A stretch of 64,000 nucleotides of DNA, taken from Undaria pinnatifida. Its lineage: Eukaryota; Sar; Phaeophyceae; Laminariales; Alariaceae. The stretch is from NCBI GenBank assembly GCA_012845835.1, contig JABAKD010000015.1:6787974-6851973 (forward strand). Reading direction: 5' to 3'. Made by a program: the position numbers and the translations under genes. Shown here in pieces: positions 9,480 to 19,989 of this stretch (positions are counted from its first letter, which is position 1; the number at the start of each line of letters is the position of its first letter). The notes under the pieces were generated by a model, which saw only the letters and a list, made by a program, of their open reading frames with translations, ran no database searches and was not told where the DNA came from.

Positions 9480-10510
9480 CTACCAGCCGAGAGCAGGGCG
9501 TGGGTGCTGATCGTACAGACATGTACAGCTGCCGCAGCCTGACGAGGTACCTGGTGACCTGTGTTAGCCCCGGTGCTGGGGTTCGGTTGGGAGTGGAGAA
9601 CAGCAGTGATTCGAGCAAAACGCGTGCTTTGCCCATGACCGACTTCCGGGGACAGAAAAAAAAATGATACGTAAAATATTGTGGAATCGGAGATGTCCGT
9701 CCCACCAGCAGCGCTACTACTGCTGTCCTTGTGCAGGCTCGGCGACCCAAGATAATGTAATGGTCCGCCTGTACATCCGTGCACAGCTGCTGCAACCTCT
9801 ACGAGGTACCTCCTGGTGATCTGCGAAGTGGTGACCGCCTGGCTGGGGTTTGGCTGGTTGTCGAAACTGAGCGATTCGAGCAAGAGCTGCCTCTGGGCAC
9901 GGCCGACTTTCTCATGCAGAAAACTTTTGGTAATATGTCAGTTGCAGAATCGGACGAGGTACCCACAGGGCCACTACACCAGCAGGGCCACTACTGCTGT
10001 CGTAGTGCAGGCTTGACTACGCGAGACGGGCTGTTTCTACAGCCATGTGTACACCGCTGCCGCAACCTGTACGAGATACCGGCTGCTCGTGGCTTGTGAT
10101 AGACTGGACAGCTGGGGTTCGGTTGGTCGCGGAAACAGCAACATGACAAGCAAAGAGCTTGCTCCGTGCACCCGGCCGACTTTCCCGAGCAGGAAACTAT
10201 TGATTTGGTGTCAGATGAGGAATCGGAGAACGTACCCCCTACCAGCAGGGTGACTACTGCTGTCGCAGTGCAGGCTCTGCTACGCGAGATGCGCTGCTTC
10301 TACTGCCATGTGTACATAGCTGCTTCAACCTGTACGCGGTGCCTGGTAAGCTGTGGCCTTGTGGTGCTGTGGAGATGGTGCTGGGGTTCGGTTGGTTGTG
10401 GAAACAGCGGTTCGAGCAAAGAGCTTGCTCTGTGTACACGGCCGACATTCGTGTGGCAGAAAACTCGCGATTTCAAATCAGTTATGGAATCGGTGTAGGC
10501 CCCCTCTACC
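9480..10510 (+). repeat. Array of about 260-bp degenerate tandem units
   Basis: Units recur near 9535, 9785, 10045 and 10315. Each has a TGTACAnnnGCTGC(C/A)NCAACCT-like start, GGGGTTCGGTTGG, GAAACAGCGNTTCGAGCAAAG, a CACGGCCGAC(T/A)TT block and TGGAATCGG, then ACCAGCAG...ACTACTGCTGTCG. Adjacent units keep partly open frames, so it may be a decayed exon repeat. Confidence 0.8.
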
Positions 10511-11399
10511 AGCCGAGAGAGCAGCGCGTGGATACTGGCCTAAAGTCAGACGGAGCCAGACAAGAAAGACCATTCGTCAGTTGGGAGTGGCGCTGCTACG
10601 CCAGTGTGCAACCTGTCTACTACTGCTCGTGTACGTATCACAGTGGAGTGAATCAAGAATGGACACGAGGCTGGTGCGCCGTCGTTTGCCTACGCGTACC
10701 TTTCATGGACGGTCCCAAGGACCACGCACACAGAGGAGTCGGGTGTCTCCACACTAGCGAGCTGAACCCAAGCGGCCATCTCTTCCTCCTGTGGATCTGT
10801 TGGGCTCTGGTGGCTGCTGCTGGTGGGTGGTTTCTGGGTTGCATTTTGAGGCACGCCGAAAAACCGATGGCCCCGTCAAGGAAACGCCTCAATTTCACTA
10901 TTAATAGTCTAGTGCTCCGCGTAACGGAAAACGGCCAAGTTTATAACTGAAACGTATGACTTCCCGCGAGCACGACTTCGAGTACTGCAGCAGTTCTGCT
11001 GGACTGTACGGTGTACTCGTACATAAGGGATAATGCAACGCGGGAGAAAGTCATTTTTGCTTTTCAGCTTGCACTGCGTAAAGCCGGTTTAACGGCAAGA
11101 TATAGGTTGCCGTCCTGGGTTCTGGCAATGACTGGGTTGTGATAATTTAGCTCGCAAACCAGGCGCATACGGCTCGACGCAACACGTGCGCATACTAGAC
11201 TACAACCACAAGCTCGTTGCTGCGCGAGCAGTATACCTAGTATTATAGGCATATGTCTCATTCGTTCGCGGTATGACATCTGCTGAAATTCGAAAAAAAG
11301 CAACATTACGCGCGCGACCAAGCAGACCGTAGATTGCTGCAGCAGACCCAAAACCCGAAACATGCTTGAACATACCTCGTACGTACCAGGTATACCATA
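10511..11399. other. Unassigned region with one long open frame
   Basis: A frame open from 10339 to 10950 on the plus strand starts inside the tandem array and contains a hydrophobic segment (LFLLWICWALVAAAGGWFLG). There is no initiation or splice support. The rest shows nothing recognisable. Confidence 0.4.
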
Positions 11400-12421
11400 A
11401 ATGGCGGTGTTAAGGTTATTAGTGGGGTATTAGTCCGTTTGACCACTTGCGAAGGTTAACCAATAGCTTACCCAAACTAAGCCTTGTACCACTCTCCCCC
11501 CCTGAAACGGCGGGATAGCAGGTCGGCCGGATATACGGGCGGACCTGTCAATATATCCAAGCCGTTTCATTTCCTGGGTATACCGGGGAGAGTATTTTTC
11601 AAGTTCGACATGGGGAAAGTCTCAAAAGTTTAAAGTTAGTTTATTAGTCAATAATAGGTGGATGTGGGATTTGAACCCACGACCCCAAAAACCCATGGTA
11701 TATGTCGACGACGCCATTTGTTGTGGTATTAGTGGGGTATTAGTCCGTTTGACCACTTGCAAAAGATTAACCAATAGCTTACCCAAACTTAGCCTTATAA
11801 CACTCTCCCCCCCCTGAAACGGCGGGATAGCAGGTGGGCCGGATACACGGGCGGAATATCCAAGCCGATTCATTTCCTGGGTATACCGCGGAGAGTATTT
11901 TTCAAGTTCGACATGGGGGAAATTCTGAAAAAGTTTATTCACGGTGGATGTGGGACTCAAACCTACGATATCCCAAAACACCATGGTCCTGCCGACGACG
12001 CCATTTGTTAAGGTTATTAGTGGGGTATTAGTCGTTTGACCACTTGCAAAGGTTAACCAATAGCTTACCCAAACTAAGCCTTATGACATCTAGCTATTAT
12101 AGCACACCCCCTCGGACGAGTTTCGTATGCCGATTTCTCGACGGTCATTTCCTGGGTATACCGCGGAGAGTATTTTTCAAGTTCGACATGGGGGAAATTC
12201 TGAAAAAGTTTATTCACGGTGGATGTGGGACTCAAACCTACGATATCCCAAAACACCATGGTCCTGCCGACGACGCCATTTGTTAAGGTTATTAGTGGGG
12301 TATTAGTCCGTTTGACCACTTGCAAAGGTTAACCAATAGCTTACCCAAACTAAGCCTTATGACATCTAGCTATTATAGCACACCCCCTCGGACGAGTTTC
12401 GTATGCCGATTTCTCGACGGC
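11400..12421. repeat. About 280-bp tandem repeat with a tRNA-like T-arm on the minus strand
   Basis: Units start at ATTAGTGGGGTATTAGTC near 11417, 11728, 12016 and 12291 (spacing 311, 288, 275). Units 3 and 4 are nearly identical for more than 100 bp. On the minus strand unit 1 carries GTGGGTTCAAATCCCAC (11664-11680), a perfect T-arm stem and loop. Later units have a degraded form. Confidence 0.85.
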
Positions 12422-12600
12422 CGGTACAGTCTAAACGCCGAGCGACGCGTCTACGGAAAATATCTGGGCGACATCCTCCCAAAGGCGCCACCGTTGTTAT
12501 TCGTGCCGCGCTGGTTTCGGAGGAAACCGGCTCACTCAGCATTTCAGCCCAGGGGGATGTTACACACTGTCATATACATACGGTAGGCTACACCTTCTTT
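12403..12600. repeat. Diverged dispersed segment shared with 19.23-19.35 kb
   Basis: AACGCCGAGCGACGCGT...AAATATCTGG...CATCCTCCCAAAG here aligns with AACGCCGAGCAACGTGT...GATGTCGACGAAATCCTCCC at 19.26 kb. Minus-strand translations share VARRL and flanking residues. Possibly the remnant of a coding element. Confidence 0.5.
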
Positions 12601-12669
12601 GACACCACAAAACCGGCACACGGTCTTATGTTTTCAGACACAGATAATAACGGACGAGAGGGGTGAGAT

Positions 12670-13700
12670 ACGTTGGTAAGGCTTTCAAATTATTGCCGAC
12701 CCATGCATGGGCATTAAAACTCGAGATTTAAAATCGTGAGCAGAGTTATGAACAAAGGCAACACAAATTCCATCGACTTGTGACATTATGAACCTCTGCG
12801 AGCTGCATATGATCAGCGCTGGCTGGGGCGGAACGCCCACAACAGAGATTCCGTTTGTTCAAGAACTACAAGCTACTGCTTGTAGGCACGGAAGTGTAGT
12901 ACATTGTTTCCGCACAAACGTCAACCTCCCACGGGCATGTGTGCAAAAACCCAGACACATTTCGTAGATAGATAGACCGCTTTGGGATTTTTCTTTCCCC
13001 CAATGGTACGTGCGCGGGATATCGAACAGCTCGCAATCGAGGCAGAGTCTGTTGGAGAGTTACATTCGTCACACCGTAGATATCTCGTCGTGTTCTTTGG
13101 CCGTTACGTCGTTGTGTCGCAGTCGGCCTGTGTCCTGTCAACCGCGGCTGCACAATCATCGTCTGACGAACGGCTGTCTTTCGCTCGCATATGGTACCCC
13201 AAGATCATATAGAACGAGAGGCTGATTATTGCCGGAGTCGAAGGAGCCGACTCCGCGCACGCGGGAACGTCCACACCATATCTACAATCGACTGGACAAA
13301 GCCTGATGATGGTGATTTGCCGGAAGGTACGAAAACAGTCCGCAGGCTTTCCGTCCTCCTTTTGAATTTCAAATTTTCTCTGCTAGACTTCAGGCAAAAT
13401 TTGTCCAACTCAACAAGATCCAATGAGTCACAATGATTTAATTAGTAAGGGCTACAATCACACAGCACAGCAAGAGTTGGCGGCCATATTTTCCGCGAGT
13501 GGCCATGCGCTGGATAGGCAGGCAGGCCTCGGCAGAAAGCGGTAGATAGTAGGAAAGCCTTGGTAGATTTCGCGCCGGTCCAGAATACCGGAGGCTTTAA
13601 GGGTGCGATACACATTCGCGAGCAGCGTGAGCTCAATCCAATAATTTCCAAGCCATGCTCAACATTTATTTAACATTGTTATTAAATAAAAATGTTGTAA
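12670..13700. other. Unassigned region
   Basis: Mixed composition. Short open frames on both strands around 13190-13440, none with splice or motif support. Nothing recognised. Confidence 0.4.
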
Positions 13701-13704
13701 CGAC

Positions 13705-13766
13705 GTCAGCTGTGAGTTCGACGACTTAGGGTCGATACTCATCTTTGCAAGCTGCGTACTAAATCG
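13705..13766 (+). repeat. R1 fragment (about 60 bp)
   Basis: CAGCTGTGAGTTCGACGACT...ACTCATCTTTGCAAGCTGCG, the first part of R1. Similar short fragments lie near 640-700, 38625 and 46670. Confidence 0.6.
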
Positions 13767-13839
13767 ATCGCCTGTCTTTAGTAAGTTTCATAAATCAAAA
13801 CCTAACACAAGATGACATTGTATGATGTTACCTATATCA

Positions 13840-13842
<3 letters not shown>

Positions 13843-13882
<40 letters not shown>
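13843..13882. repeat. (GTT)n microsatellite
   Basis: About 13 perfect GTT units. Confidence 0.97.
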
Positions 13883-13889
13883 CTCACAT

Positions 13890-14830
13890 TAACTCTATAG
13901 TCTAACCAATTGACATACCAATAATTATCTGTTATTGCCCGCGACGAAGAACGCATTCGCGTGCTGTTTCCCAGTGCGATGTTATGTTCACTGTGAAGTC
14001 ACTAGCTGAAAATTAACGGAAACGTTATCGGCCAGGCTTCCAAGCCATACGACAAAAGGATATCCAGCCCATCGGTCGTAACGGTAGGTGTGAAAGTTGA
14101 AGGAAAAGCACCGACAGTCGAGCATGCCGCATTGTAAGGTTAACGGGTATATTTATTTCGCGAAGCTCGTTCCTGTTCGCGTTGCGCCAGACCTGCGATC
14201 ATCTCGTCATACACGCGGCCACCAAGCGGATACAACGAGGAACTGAGATTCCAGTCGATTGCGAACAATCAGGCGAGGCATGTCTCCCAATAATCGATAT
14301 CCTACCCCTGCCTTGCCCTCGAGGCAAGCTTTTAAGAAACATCGGCAAAAAACTATATCGCCAGATGTCTTCCCACGCCCCCAACATACACGGAGTGTAC
14401 ATCACGCGAGCGAGCTGCAATGTTTGGCTCAGCTTTTTCATAAAACTTAATAAACCCATTGAAAAAAGTACTGAAATTAGAGTAGGACACACTCTGCCTC
14501 ACGTAATAAGTCGAGCCTGGCCCAAAATATGAGTTAACAACCCAGGAATCATCTCACACTACTTCCAAGTGTTTTGTGCCCAAAAACGTGGGCGCGGTGT
14601 CGCATGCTTAGCTACCGCACGACAACGAAAATGTGCCAAATGCGCGAGCAACATATCGACGGCCCATCCGCGCAAAGCGGCGCTTACACGTCAGCGGCCG
14701 GCGGTACGCTTACGCTAGCGGGGGCGTCTGAAGGAACGAAAACAAAGCCCTTGCGGGTATAGCACGAAGCGTAGGGCGGACAGGCTGCCCTTTGCTTCAG
14801 ATACTTACACCCCTGGGGCGCTATAAGCAA
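13890..14830. other. Unassigned region
   Basis: A plus-strand frame of 116 codons (14182-14532) is open but has no recognisable domain. A MITE-like core (CTTCCAAGTGTTTTGTGCCC) occurs near 14557. No supported gene. Confidence 0.4.
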
Positions 14831-14837
14831 GTGAATA

Positions 14838-15078
14838 ACACAAAAGACACTGGACGATAGAAATACACTGGACAACACGAAAACAACGAACACCACAAAG
14901 ACACTGGACGACACCAAAGACACTGGACAACACAAAAACAACGACCACCACAAAGAAACTGGACAACATCAAGACACTGGGCAACACAAGAACACCGGAA
15001 AATGCAAAGACACTGGACGACACAAAGACACTGGACGGCACAAAGACACTGGACGGCACGAAAGACAGGACAACACCA
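14838..15078. repeat. 18-bp minisatellite
   Basis: About 13 degenerate units of CACAAAGACACTGGACGA. Open frames on both strands here are repeat artefacts. Confidence 0.9.
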
Positions 15079-15079
15079 A

Positions 15080-16355
15080 CAAGTAAAGGAACACACTATA
15101 TAATACGCAACAAACAAACAAACAGCCGAAGAAAAAACTGACAAAACACAAGAACACTCACAAACAACCCACATGAAAACTAACAGGAGCGCACACGAGC
15201 AAATGAATACTACATCAAAAACAGTTAAACACAACTACCGCCGCACTTACCACACGCAAACCACACATTGGCGCGTAGGCTGTAAGGAAAGCGGCTCCGC
15301 CATTGTCGAGGGAGGTAAACACTCGAAAGGACGCATATGCACCCTTTCGTCCTCCGAACCCCCCGGCCCAGAACATGGGCACCAATCAGCCCCCACACGC
15401 AAAAGCCTTATCATACCAGTAGACCACAAAGAAAGCGCGATTTCACCACTCTCATCACCCACGCAGCTTCTCTACGAACCACGTCGTCCTGTTCACCGAC
15501 GTTGAAGGAGGGCGAGTACGGCGACAAAACTTGCGAGATCCTCGGTGAATATCCTCGAAGCATCGCCCTTCAAGCTCTCGTATGTTCTATCTCCCTCTCT
15601 TCGGGCAACATAGCTACACTGCTGTGGCGCGCGCTCCACAGACGTTGTAGGGGAGCGGGCTCGGCCGTGCGCCCTGCCCGGCGCTAGATTTCCTAAGAAA
15701 AGGCGGGGTTATAAACGGCTGCGTTGGCGTTCGACGCAGAATTCGATACCCCTCTCCCCTCCGGGGGGGCACAGCGACTTTGCTACAAGTAGAAGAGCGG
15801 ATATTTTTGCCGCGGCAGTGTTCCGAGGGAGCGAAAAACGCACCTATTGTTCTCAACGGCGCCATCAAACTTTAGACGCATACAAATTTCCTAGCGGACC
15901 TCACGTTCTTAAAGACCGTACTGGAGTTTACAAAATCGCGTTCTTTTACGGTTCTCACGTTCTTAGTACTTCTGGGGCCCGTGTGCAGCCCGACTAAGAA
16001 CCGGTGATCGCGACATTTTCAAGCGTCTACGAGTAGCGCGAGGGCGCAGCAGTACGAGTAGAATCATGTTTCCCCCGTCCTCTACGACCCCTTGCGTCAT
16101 TGTATATGCGGACACTAATTTTATCAACCCCAGTCAGCGGTGACCGATGCTGTAGTCATCAATTTTCAGCGGCACTTTTTCCCTCTGAAGCCCCGGAGGG
16201 GCTAACGTCTCTGGCGTTCTGAGCTCTTCCTGAGAAGGTTCTTGACGCCTCTCGCGCTCTCCACGACCGTACGCTACAAACAGCTCTCATGCTCCCAACG
16301 ACTCTCACGTTCTCAACGGCTCTCACGTTGTCTTAATCGCCTCATCGCTCGTTTC
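15080..16355. other. Unassigned region with open frames on both strands
   Basis: Between 15240 and 15690 several frames are open on both strands, and a GTAAGT donor exists on the minus strand near 15243. I could not connect these to any exon with a recognisable product. 15690-16355 contains several TCTCACGTTCT motifs and nothing else. Confidence 0.4.
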
Positions 16356-16359
16356 GTCG

Positions 16360-16824
16360 TCAAGCTTCCCGCCACAATGCACCCCAGTCGTCCCAGTGGC
16401 GGAGCGCCAGGCACGGCAAGCCTCCGTCTGCCGGATCCGAAGGGTCTGGCTCGAAAAACTCCTCCTCGGACCCCACGCTACTCTCGGCGTCGTCATCGTC
16501 GTCGTCGTCGGTGTCATCGCCCTCATCGTCACCATGATCAGCGTCGTTGTCGTTATCGTCGGCATTAACGTCCTCGCCGGCGGCACTACTGCCACCACCG
16601 CGGCCGTGCTCGTTGTTGCCGCCGGCGAAGCGTGGGAAGTAGCCCCCGCGGAAAGAGTCTGCATCGAGAAGCGAGTTTTCTTGTGCGCCGCGGGTGAGGC
16701 CGACCGCCGCGGAGAAGATGTCGGGGTAGACGGCCTCGCTGGGGTCGAGGAAGGTGTTGATGTCGTTGATGGGGTCGAGCATGCGGGCTAAGTCTTGCTC
16801 CAAGCTTGTAGGAGACGCTACAGC
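16360..16824 (-). CDS. Acidic protein, terminal exon (hypothetical)
   Basis: 155 codons including the stop, preceded by a strong acceptor (CCCCCTCCCCCCCCC then TTGTCGCATCTCAG). The peptide begins AVASPTSLEQDLARMLDPIN, continues with DINTFLDPSEAVYPDIFS and AAVGLTRG, then a Gly/Asn-rich patch and a long Asp/Glu tract, ending DWGALWREA. I recognise no family. The entry frame is phase 0. That fits a first exon at 17967-18023 (MADEEDNTMDLGGTIGTEM, phase 0) or the open frame starting at 17171 (MEKNATITGKTP..., basic) spliced at a phase-0 GT. The Asp tract is coded by GAC/GAT repeats and could be microsatellite-driven. Coding nature is inferred from the splice site and composition. Confidence 0.5.
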   Translation of the reverse strand, partial: AVASPTSLEQDLARMLDPINDINTFLDPSEAVYPDIFSAAVGLTRGAQENSLLDADSFRGGYFPRFAGGNNEHGRGGGSSAAGEDVNADDNDNDADHGDDEGDDTDDDDDDDAESSVGSEEEFFEPDPSDPADGGLPCLALRHWDDWGALWREA

Positions 16825-16935
16825 CTGAGATGCGACAAGGGGGGGGGGAGGGGGCAGCGTACGTGGCAAAATACATGACCAAAAGCAGTGACGTGTGAGA
16901 CGAACTTTTTACACACGACCACGACTACGGTAGCC

Positions 16936-17171
16936 GTGCCACTTTTTGTGGGTTCGTGCGAGTTAACAAGACTTATTTCTTTCGCGGTCTTAAGCAGCTT
17001 TCGGCGTCGCAATACGCGCCGCCGACCATGATTTTTTTGGTTCTTAAACTGCTCCGACAGAAGAGGCTTACGTTCGTTTTTGAGCGAGATACGTAGCCAC
17101 TCGCGCGGGGGTGGCCTATGTCCGATAATGGAAATTGGGGTTTTCCCCGTTATCGTAGCATTTTTCTCCAT
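16936..17171 (-). CDS. Alternative first exon for the acidic protein (basic ORF)
   Basis: Open frame from ATG at 17171 (GTC before ATG, G after), rich in Lys and Arg (KNQKNHGRRRVLRRRKLLK). It reaches a phase-0 GT near 16935 that could splice to the acceptor at 16825, leaving a short intron of about 110 nt. It competes with the 17967-18023 exon. No family recognised. Confidence 0.3.
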
Positions 17172-17573
17172 GACGGCAGGGTGACCCCCCGCTTAGGAGG
17201 CTGGTGCGTGCGGCGGTGGAGGTACACACGCAGTTTTTTTGAGGCTCCGCGCTTCAGGGCTCTATACGTACTGAAGTTTGAGAAAAAACGGGGGTGCAAC
17301 CCGGCGAATGATCTCATGGGCTAGGTATATATCGAAACACGCTGTAAAGCACAAACGGTGCTCCAGCAACGTTGGTCAGTTCCTCGGTTAAGAGTCGGTT
17401 GTTAGAGCGAGTTATAGCCAGTTAAGAGAGTTAGCTGTTAAGTGTCCGTTATTAGAGTCAGCTAGAGTCAGTTGAAGAGCTCCGTCAGGCCAGAAACGCC
17501 TCGGCCAAAAGGTGTTTCCCTTCTCGTAACACATGTCTGCTTGAACAGTGGTGCGCAGCTATGTGTGTGCGGT

Positions 17574-17604
<31 letters not shown>
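17574..17604. repeat. G31 homopolymer
   Basis: Thirty-one consecutive G on the plus strand, the longest G run in the window; its length is likely uncertain in any assembly. Confidence 0.95.
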
Positions 17605-17605
<1 letters not shown>

Positions 17606-17835
17606 CGACAAGCGAGAGTGTAGCAATGCAGGTGACCGAGGAGACGGCGTGAAGCTCTGTGCAGGACCTGTGAGTCTGAGCAAGACGCGTGCAACGTGCG
17701 ATAGGAGTAGCCTATGCTTGGACAAAGCATTTCTGATCGAAGGGGCTAGCTACCCGACGTCGTCAGAATTTCACCATGTGTTTCACTATTTTGTTCGTCG
17801 TCAAAAAACCTTTTTCAATTCTTCTCTTAATCAGG

Positions 17836-17903
17836 TTTCGGACGAGGTGGAGATTTTCTTAGGCGAGGACCCGGAGAAAAATCAGGAGCTACGCCTATCG
17901 TAG
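17836..17903 (+). CDS. Candidate terminal exon (hypothetical protein)
   Basis: A good acceptor (TTTTTCAATTCTTCTCTTAA then TCAG) precedes VSDEVEIFLGEDPEKNQELR followed by LS and a stop. A GTGAGT donor in the same phase lies at 17671, so the 165 nt between could be an intron, yet those 165 nt are also open in frame. No family recognised. The upstream exon would have to include or follow the G31 run at 17574-17604. Confidence 0.35.
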
Positions 17904-17966
17904 CCTCCGTCGCAAGCAGCTCTGCCAAGCGTTGCGCCCCCCTCCAGCCTTTGTTTACTCCCTCAC

Positions 17967-18023
17967 CATCTCTGTGCCTATTGTGCCGCCCAGGTCCATC
18001 GTGTTGTCCTCCTCGTCGGCCAT
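17967..18023 (-). CDS. Candidate first exon, 19 codons
   Basis: ATG in a strong context (GCC before, G after), 19 codons MADEEDNTMDLGGTIGTEM, then the donor GTGAGG in phase 0. It lies 1142 nt upstream of the acidic terminal exon at 16824 on the same strand, and the phases agree. Alternatively it belongs to an unseen gene. A 100-codon frame extends upstream of this ATG, but the internal ATG has the better context. Confidence 0.35.
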
Positions 18024-18280
18024 GGCAGCCGCGCTAGCGCAAGGCATGCCTGGAAAAGAATCGGGCCCTTGCCCAGCATGTAATTGGCCAACACGCCTTT
18101 CTTGGTTCGACTGCTCGCGCGCAGTACTCGGGCTGGGTGATGATGGGGAAAAGGCGGGCGGAATGAGGATGGGGACAGGTTGAGCGGAAGGCGGGAAGAT
18201 TAGACGTGCGGCACGACGAAGGATCTTTTGTTTCGGTTCGCGCTGATGTTGGAACAATATTGCAGGTGCTGTTGCTGTGC

Positions 18281-18425
18281 AACTTGCTTAACCCTCTGCG
18301 CGATAAAAATCAAAGCATGTACCGGCGGGGGGGAGGAGGGTAGACGCCTGTGACTACGGCCTGTTCGGGAGGTCGCTGAGCGTATACTTTCTTGCGAGTT
18401 GAGCTGGAGCGTAAAAGCGAACATC
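18281..18425 (+). mobile_element. SINE family 2 fragment (3' half)
   Basis: CCCTCTGCGCGATAAAAATC, then AAAGCATGTACCGG, CACGG-like ACTACGGCCTG, GGTCGCTGAG and GAGTTGAGCTGGAG, the 3' landmarks of the family seen at 37.3, 51.3 and 59.0 kb. Confidence 0.7.
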
Positions 18426-18832
18426 GTAATAACCGAATAGATCTGGCATAAAAACACGAAAAGGAAAGCCGCCCTCTCACGCAGGATGTGGGAAAGGAAG
18501 CGACCAAAGGATTATACGGTAGGCCTGTACTAGTTTTTACTGTCTGTACGACAGTAGGTACTTTCAGGTACTAATGTTTTATTAATAGTCACTTTCAGGC
18601 AGCATTGCACTATCAATAGTCGCTTTCAGGTAGTATTGTCGTAGTCACTTCCAGGGACTTTTGTAGTTTCAGGTAGGATAATACTAGAGTCACTCTAAGG
18701 GACTCCTTTTTTAGCGGCTAAGAGTCGCTCGCGCGAGCGTCTACCTTATTTCTCTGCGCTCTTCGGTTTCTTCGTGATATGCACGGCCATGGAATATTAG
18801 GTTACCCTGCGTCATCATATGCCAAAGTCCCG

Positions 18833-18921
18833 TTAACCCCTTCACAATTGGAACTCCTTTTTGGGGATAATATAACTTGAAGTTAGTATAGAGAGGGATT
18901 TGGGGGCTCTCAAGGGGTTGA
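18833..18921 (-). mobile_element. TTAA-flanked MITE, copy 1
   Basis: Begins TTAACCCCTT and ends AAGGGGTTGA. The interior aligns over its length with the reverse complement of the copy at 50570-50659, for example TTTTTGGGGATAATATAACT here against TTTCTGGGGACAAAATTACT there. Confidence 0.8.
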
Positions 18922-19000
18922 GAGCGAGGTATGATACATGACCTATACTGTACTCGGGAGTGGAAAGGCGGGGACACCCCCCCACCTACCATAGCCTTAC

Positions 19001-19135
19001 CTCGGTTCAGCACGATACCTGATACATTGTCGACGTGCACCAAACCGATCGAACGACGTGTCAGTACATTTGCAGCAACAGAGCTGTCGGTGTTGCGATC
19101 GATGCTAAAAAGCACCGCATCCGTGCCTACTACGA
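19001..19135 (-). CDS. Candidate internal exon (hypothetical)
   Basis: 135 nt, phase 1 at both ends. It follows a pyrimidine-rich GTT/GTC tract ending GTTAG and ends at the donor GTAAGG. The peptide is VVGTDAVLFSIDRNTDSS then VAANVLTRRSIGLVHVDN and VSGIVLNRG, with ordinary globular composition. No family recognised and no partner exon found. The TTAA MITE at 18833-18921 lies just downstream, where an intron would be. Confidence 0.35.
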
Positions 19136-19321
19136 CTAACGACGACGACGACAACAACAACAAAAAAACGCCGCACAGTCCATTTTACCGAACAACACGC
19201 TAAAACAAAACACCCGTCCGGACGATTTTCATGGTCGATCTCTTGACTGCTGGGAGAGGGCAAACGCCGAGCAACGTGTTTTTGGAAAGATGTCGACGAA
19301 ATCCTCCCAAGCCCGCCTTTT

Positions 19322-19675
19322 TCATCGTGCGCATCCCCCATTATCTCGAGGAAATCGCCTTGGAATTCGCCCTAGGGGAGGGTAGTATATTGCGTATTCT
19401 ATACGGAACGTCGCTTTCGAATGCCACCTCGGCCACCTGTTGCAAGCGGCCTGCACGCACCTCCACGGGCTGTCGGCGGGACGCATCAGCCACATGAAGA
19501 CATCAAAATTTTCGCACGAAAGGATGTACGCGACGCCGGGACAAGCATCGCGGCCTGGTGTGTCGCAAAGCCTTCTGCACGATGCGAGCAGAGCTTCGAC
19601 CGCCATTGTCGCCCTGGCGGTAAAATCTTGAACGATCGGCGTCATCGCTGACTTGTAGTCGTGGAAAACCTGCAA
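19322..19675 (-). CDS. Hypothetical ORF, possibly a decayed coding element
   Basis: 117 codons of well-mixed composition (MQVFHDYKSAMTPIVQDFTA at the start, with a Cys-rich middle), following a CGTTGCAG acceptor-like site and containing a GTGCGT donor-like site after SPWR. The DNA just downstream (19.23-19.35 kb) is homologous to 12.41-12.55 kb, so this may be part of a dispersed element rather than a single-copy gene. No family recognised. Confidence 0.35.
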   Translation of the reverse strand: MQVFHDYKSAMTPIVQDFTARATMAVEALLASCRRLCDTPGRDACPGVAYILSCENFDVFMWLMRPADSPWRCVQAACNRWPRWHSKATFRIEYAIYYPPLGRIPRRFPRDNGGCAR

Positions 19676-19849
19676 CGGGACGTTATGGTAGTACTTCGTA
19701 TTTATTATGACGGTGGCATCGAGAGTATTCTCGCACGCTGTGAACGGCGGCCGATGGCCTGGGACCTACAAAAACTGCTAAAGACGAGAATAGGATATGC
19801 ACTAGAGAGACGTTTCTATGCCATGTTGTTGCTATTTCCTATATAATAC

Positions 19850-19942
19850 CCCCCCGCCTCGAACGCCCCCTTCTTCCCCATCACCCGCACCTTCGCCTGG
19901 ACCTAGCACCACACGTATAACAAACCCCTCACCTAAAGCCCT

Positions 19943-19989
<47 letters not shown>

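Noticed and set aside
11064-11363. Minus-strand frame starting MFRVLGLLQQS, considered as the missing tRNase Z N-terminal exon
   Set aside because: Superficial VLG and LLFFEF similarity only; no donor in the required phase 2 and no conserved residues between.
14805-15234. Cys/Ser/Val-rich minus-strand frames
   Set aside because: Products of the 18-bp minisatellite.
15243-15462. Minus-strand frame ending at a GTAAGT donor in phase 2, considered as the exon before tRNase Z exon A
   Set aside because: The phase fits, but the peptide lacks the expected first strands of the domain and the distance is 9 kb; no support beyond chance.
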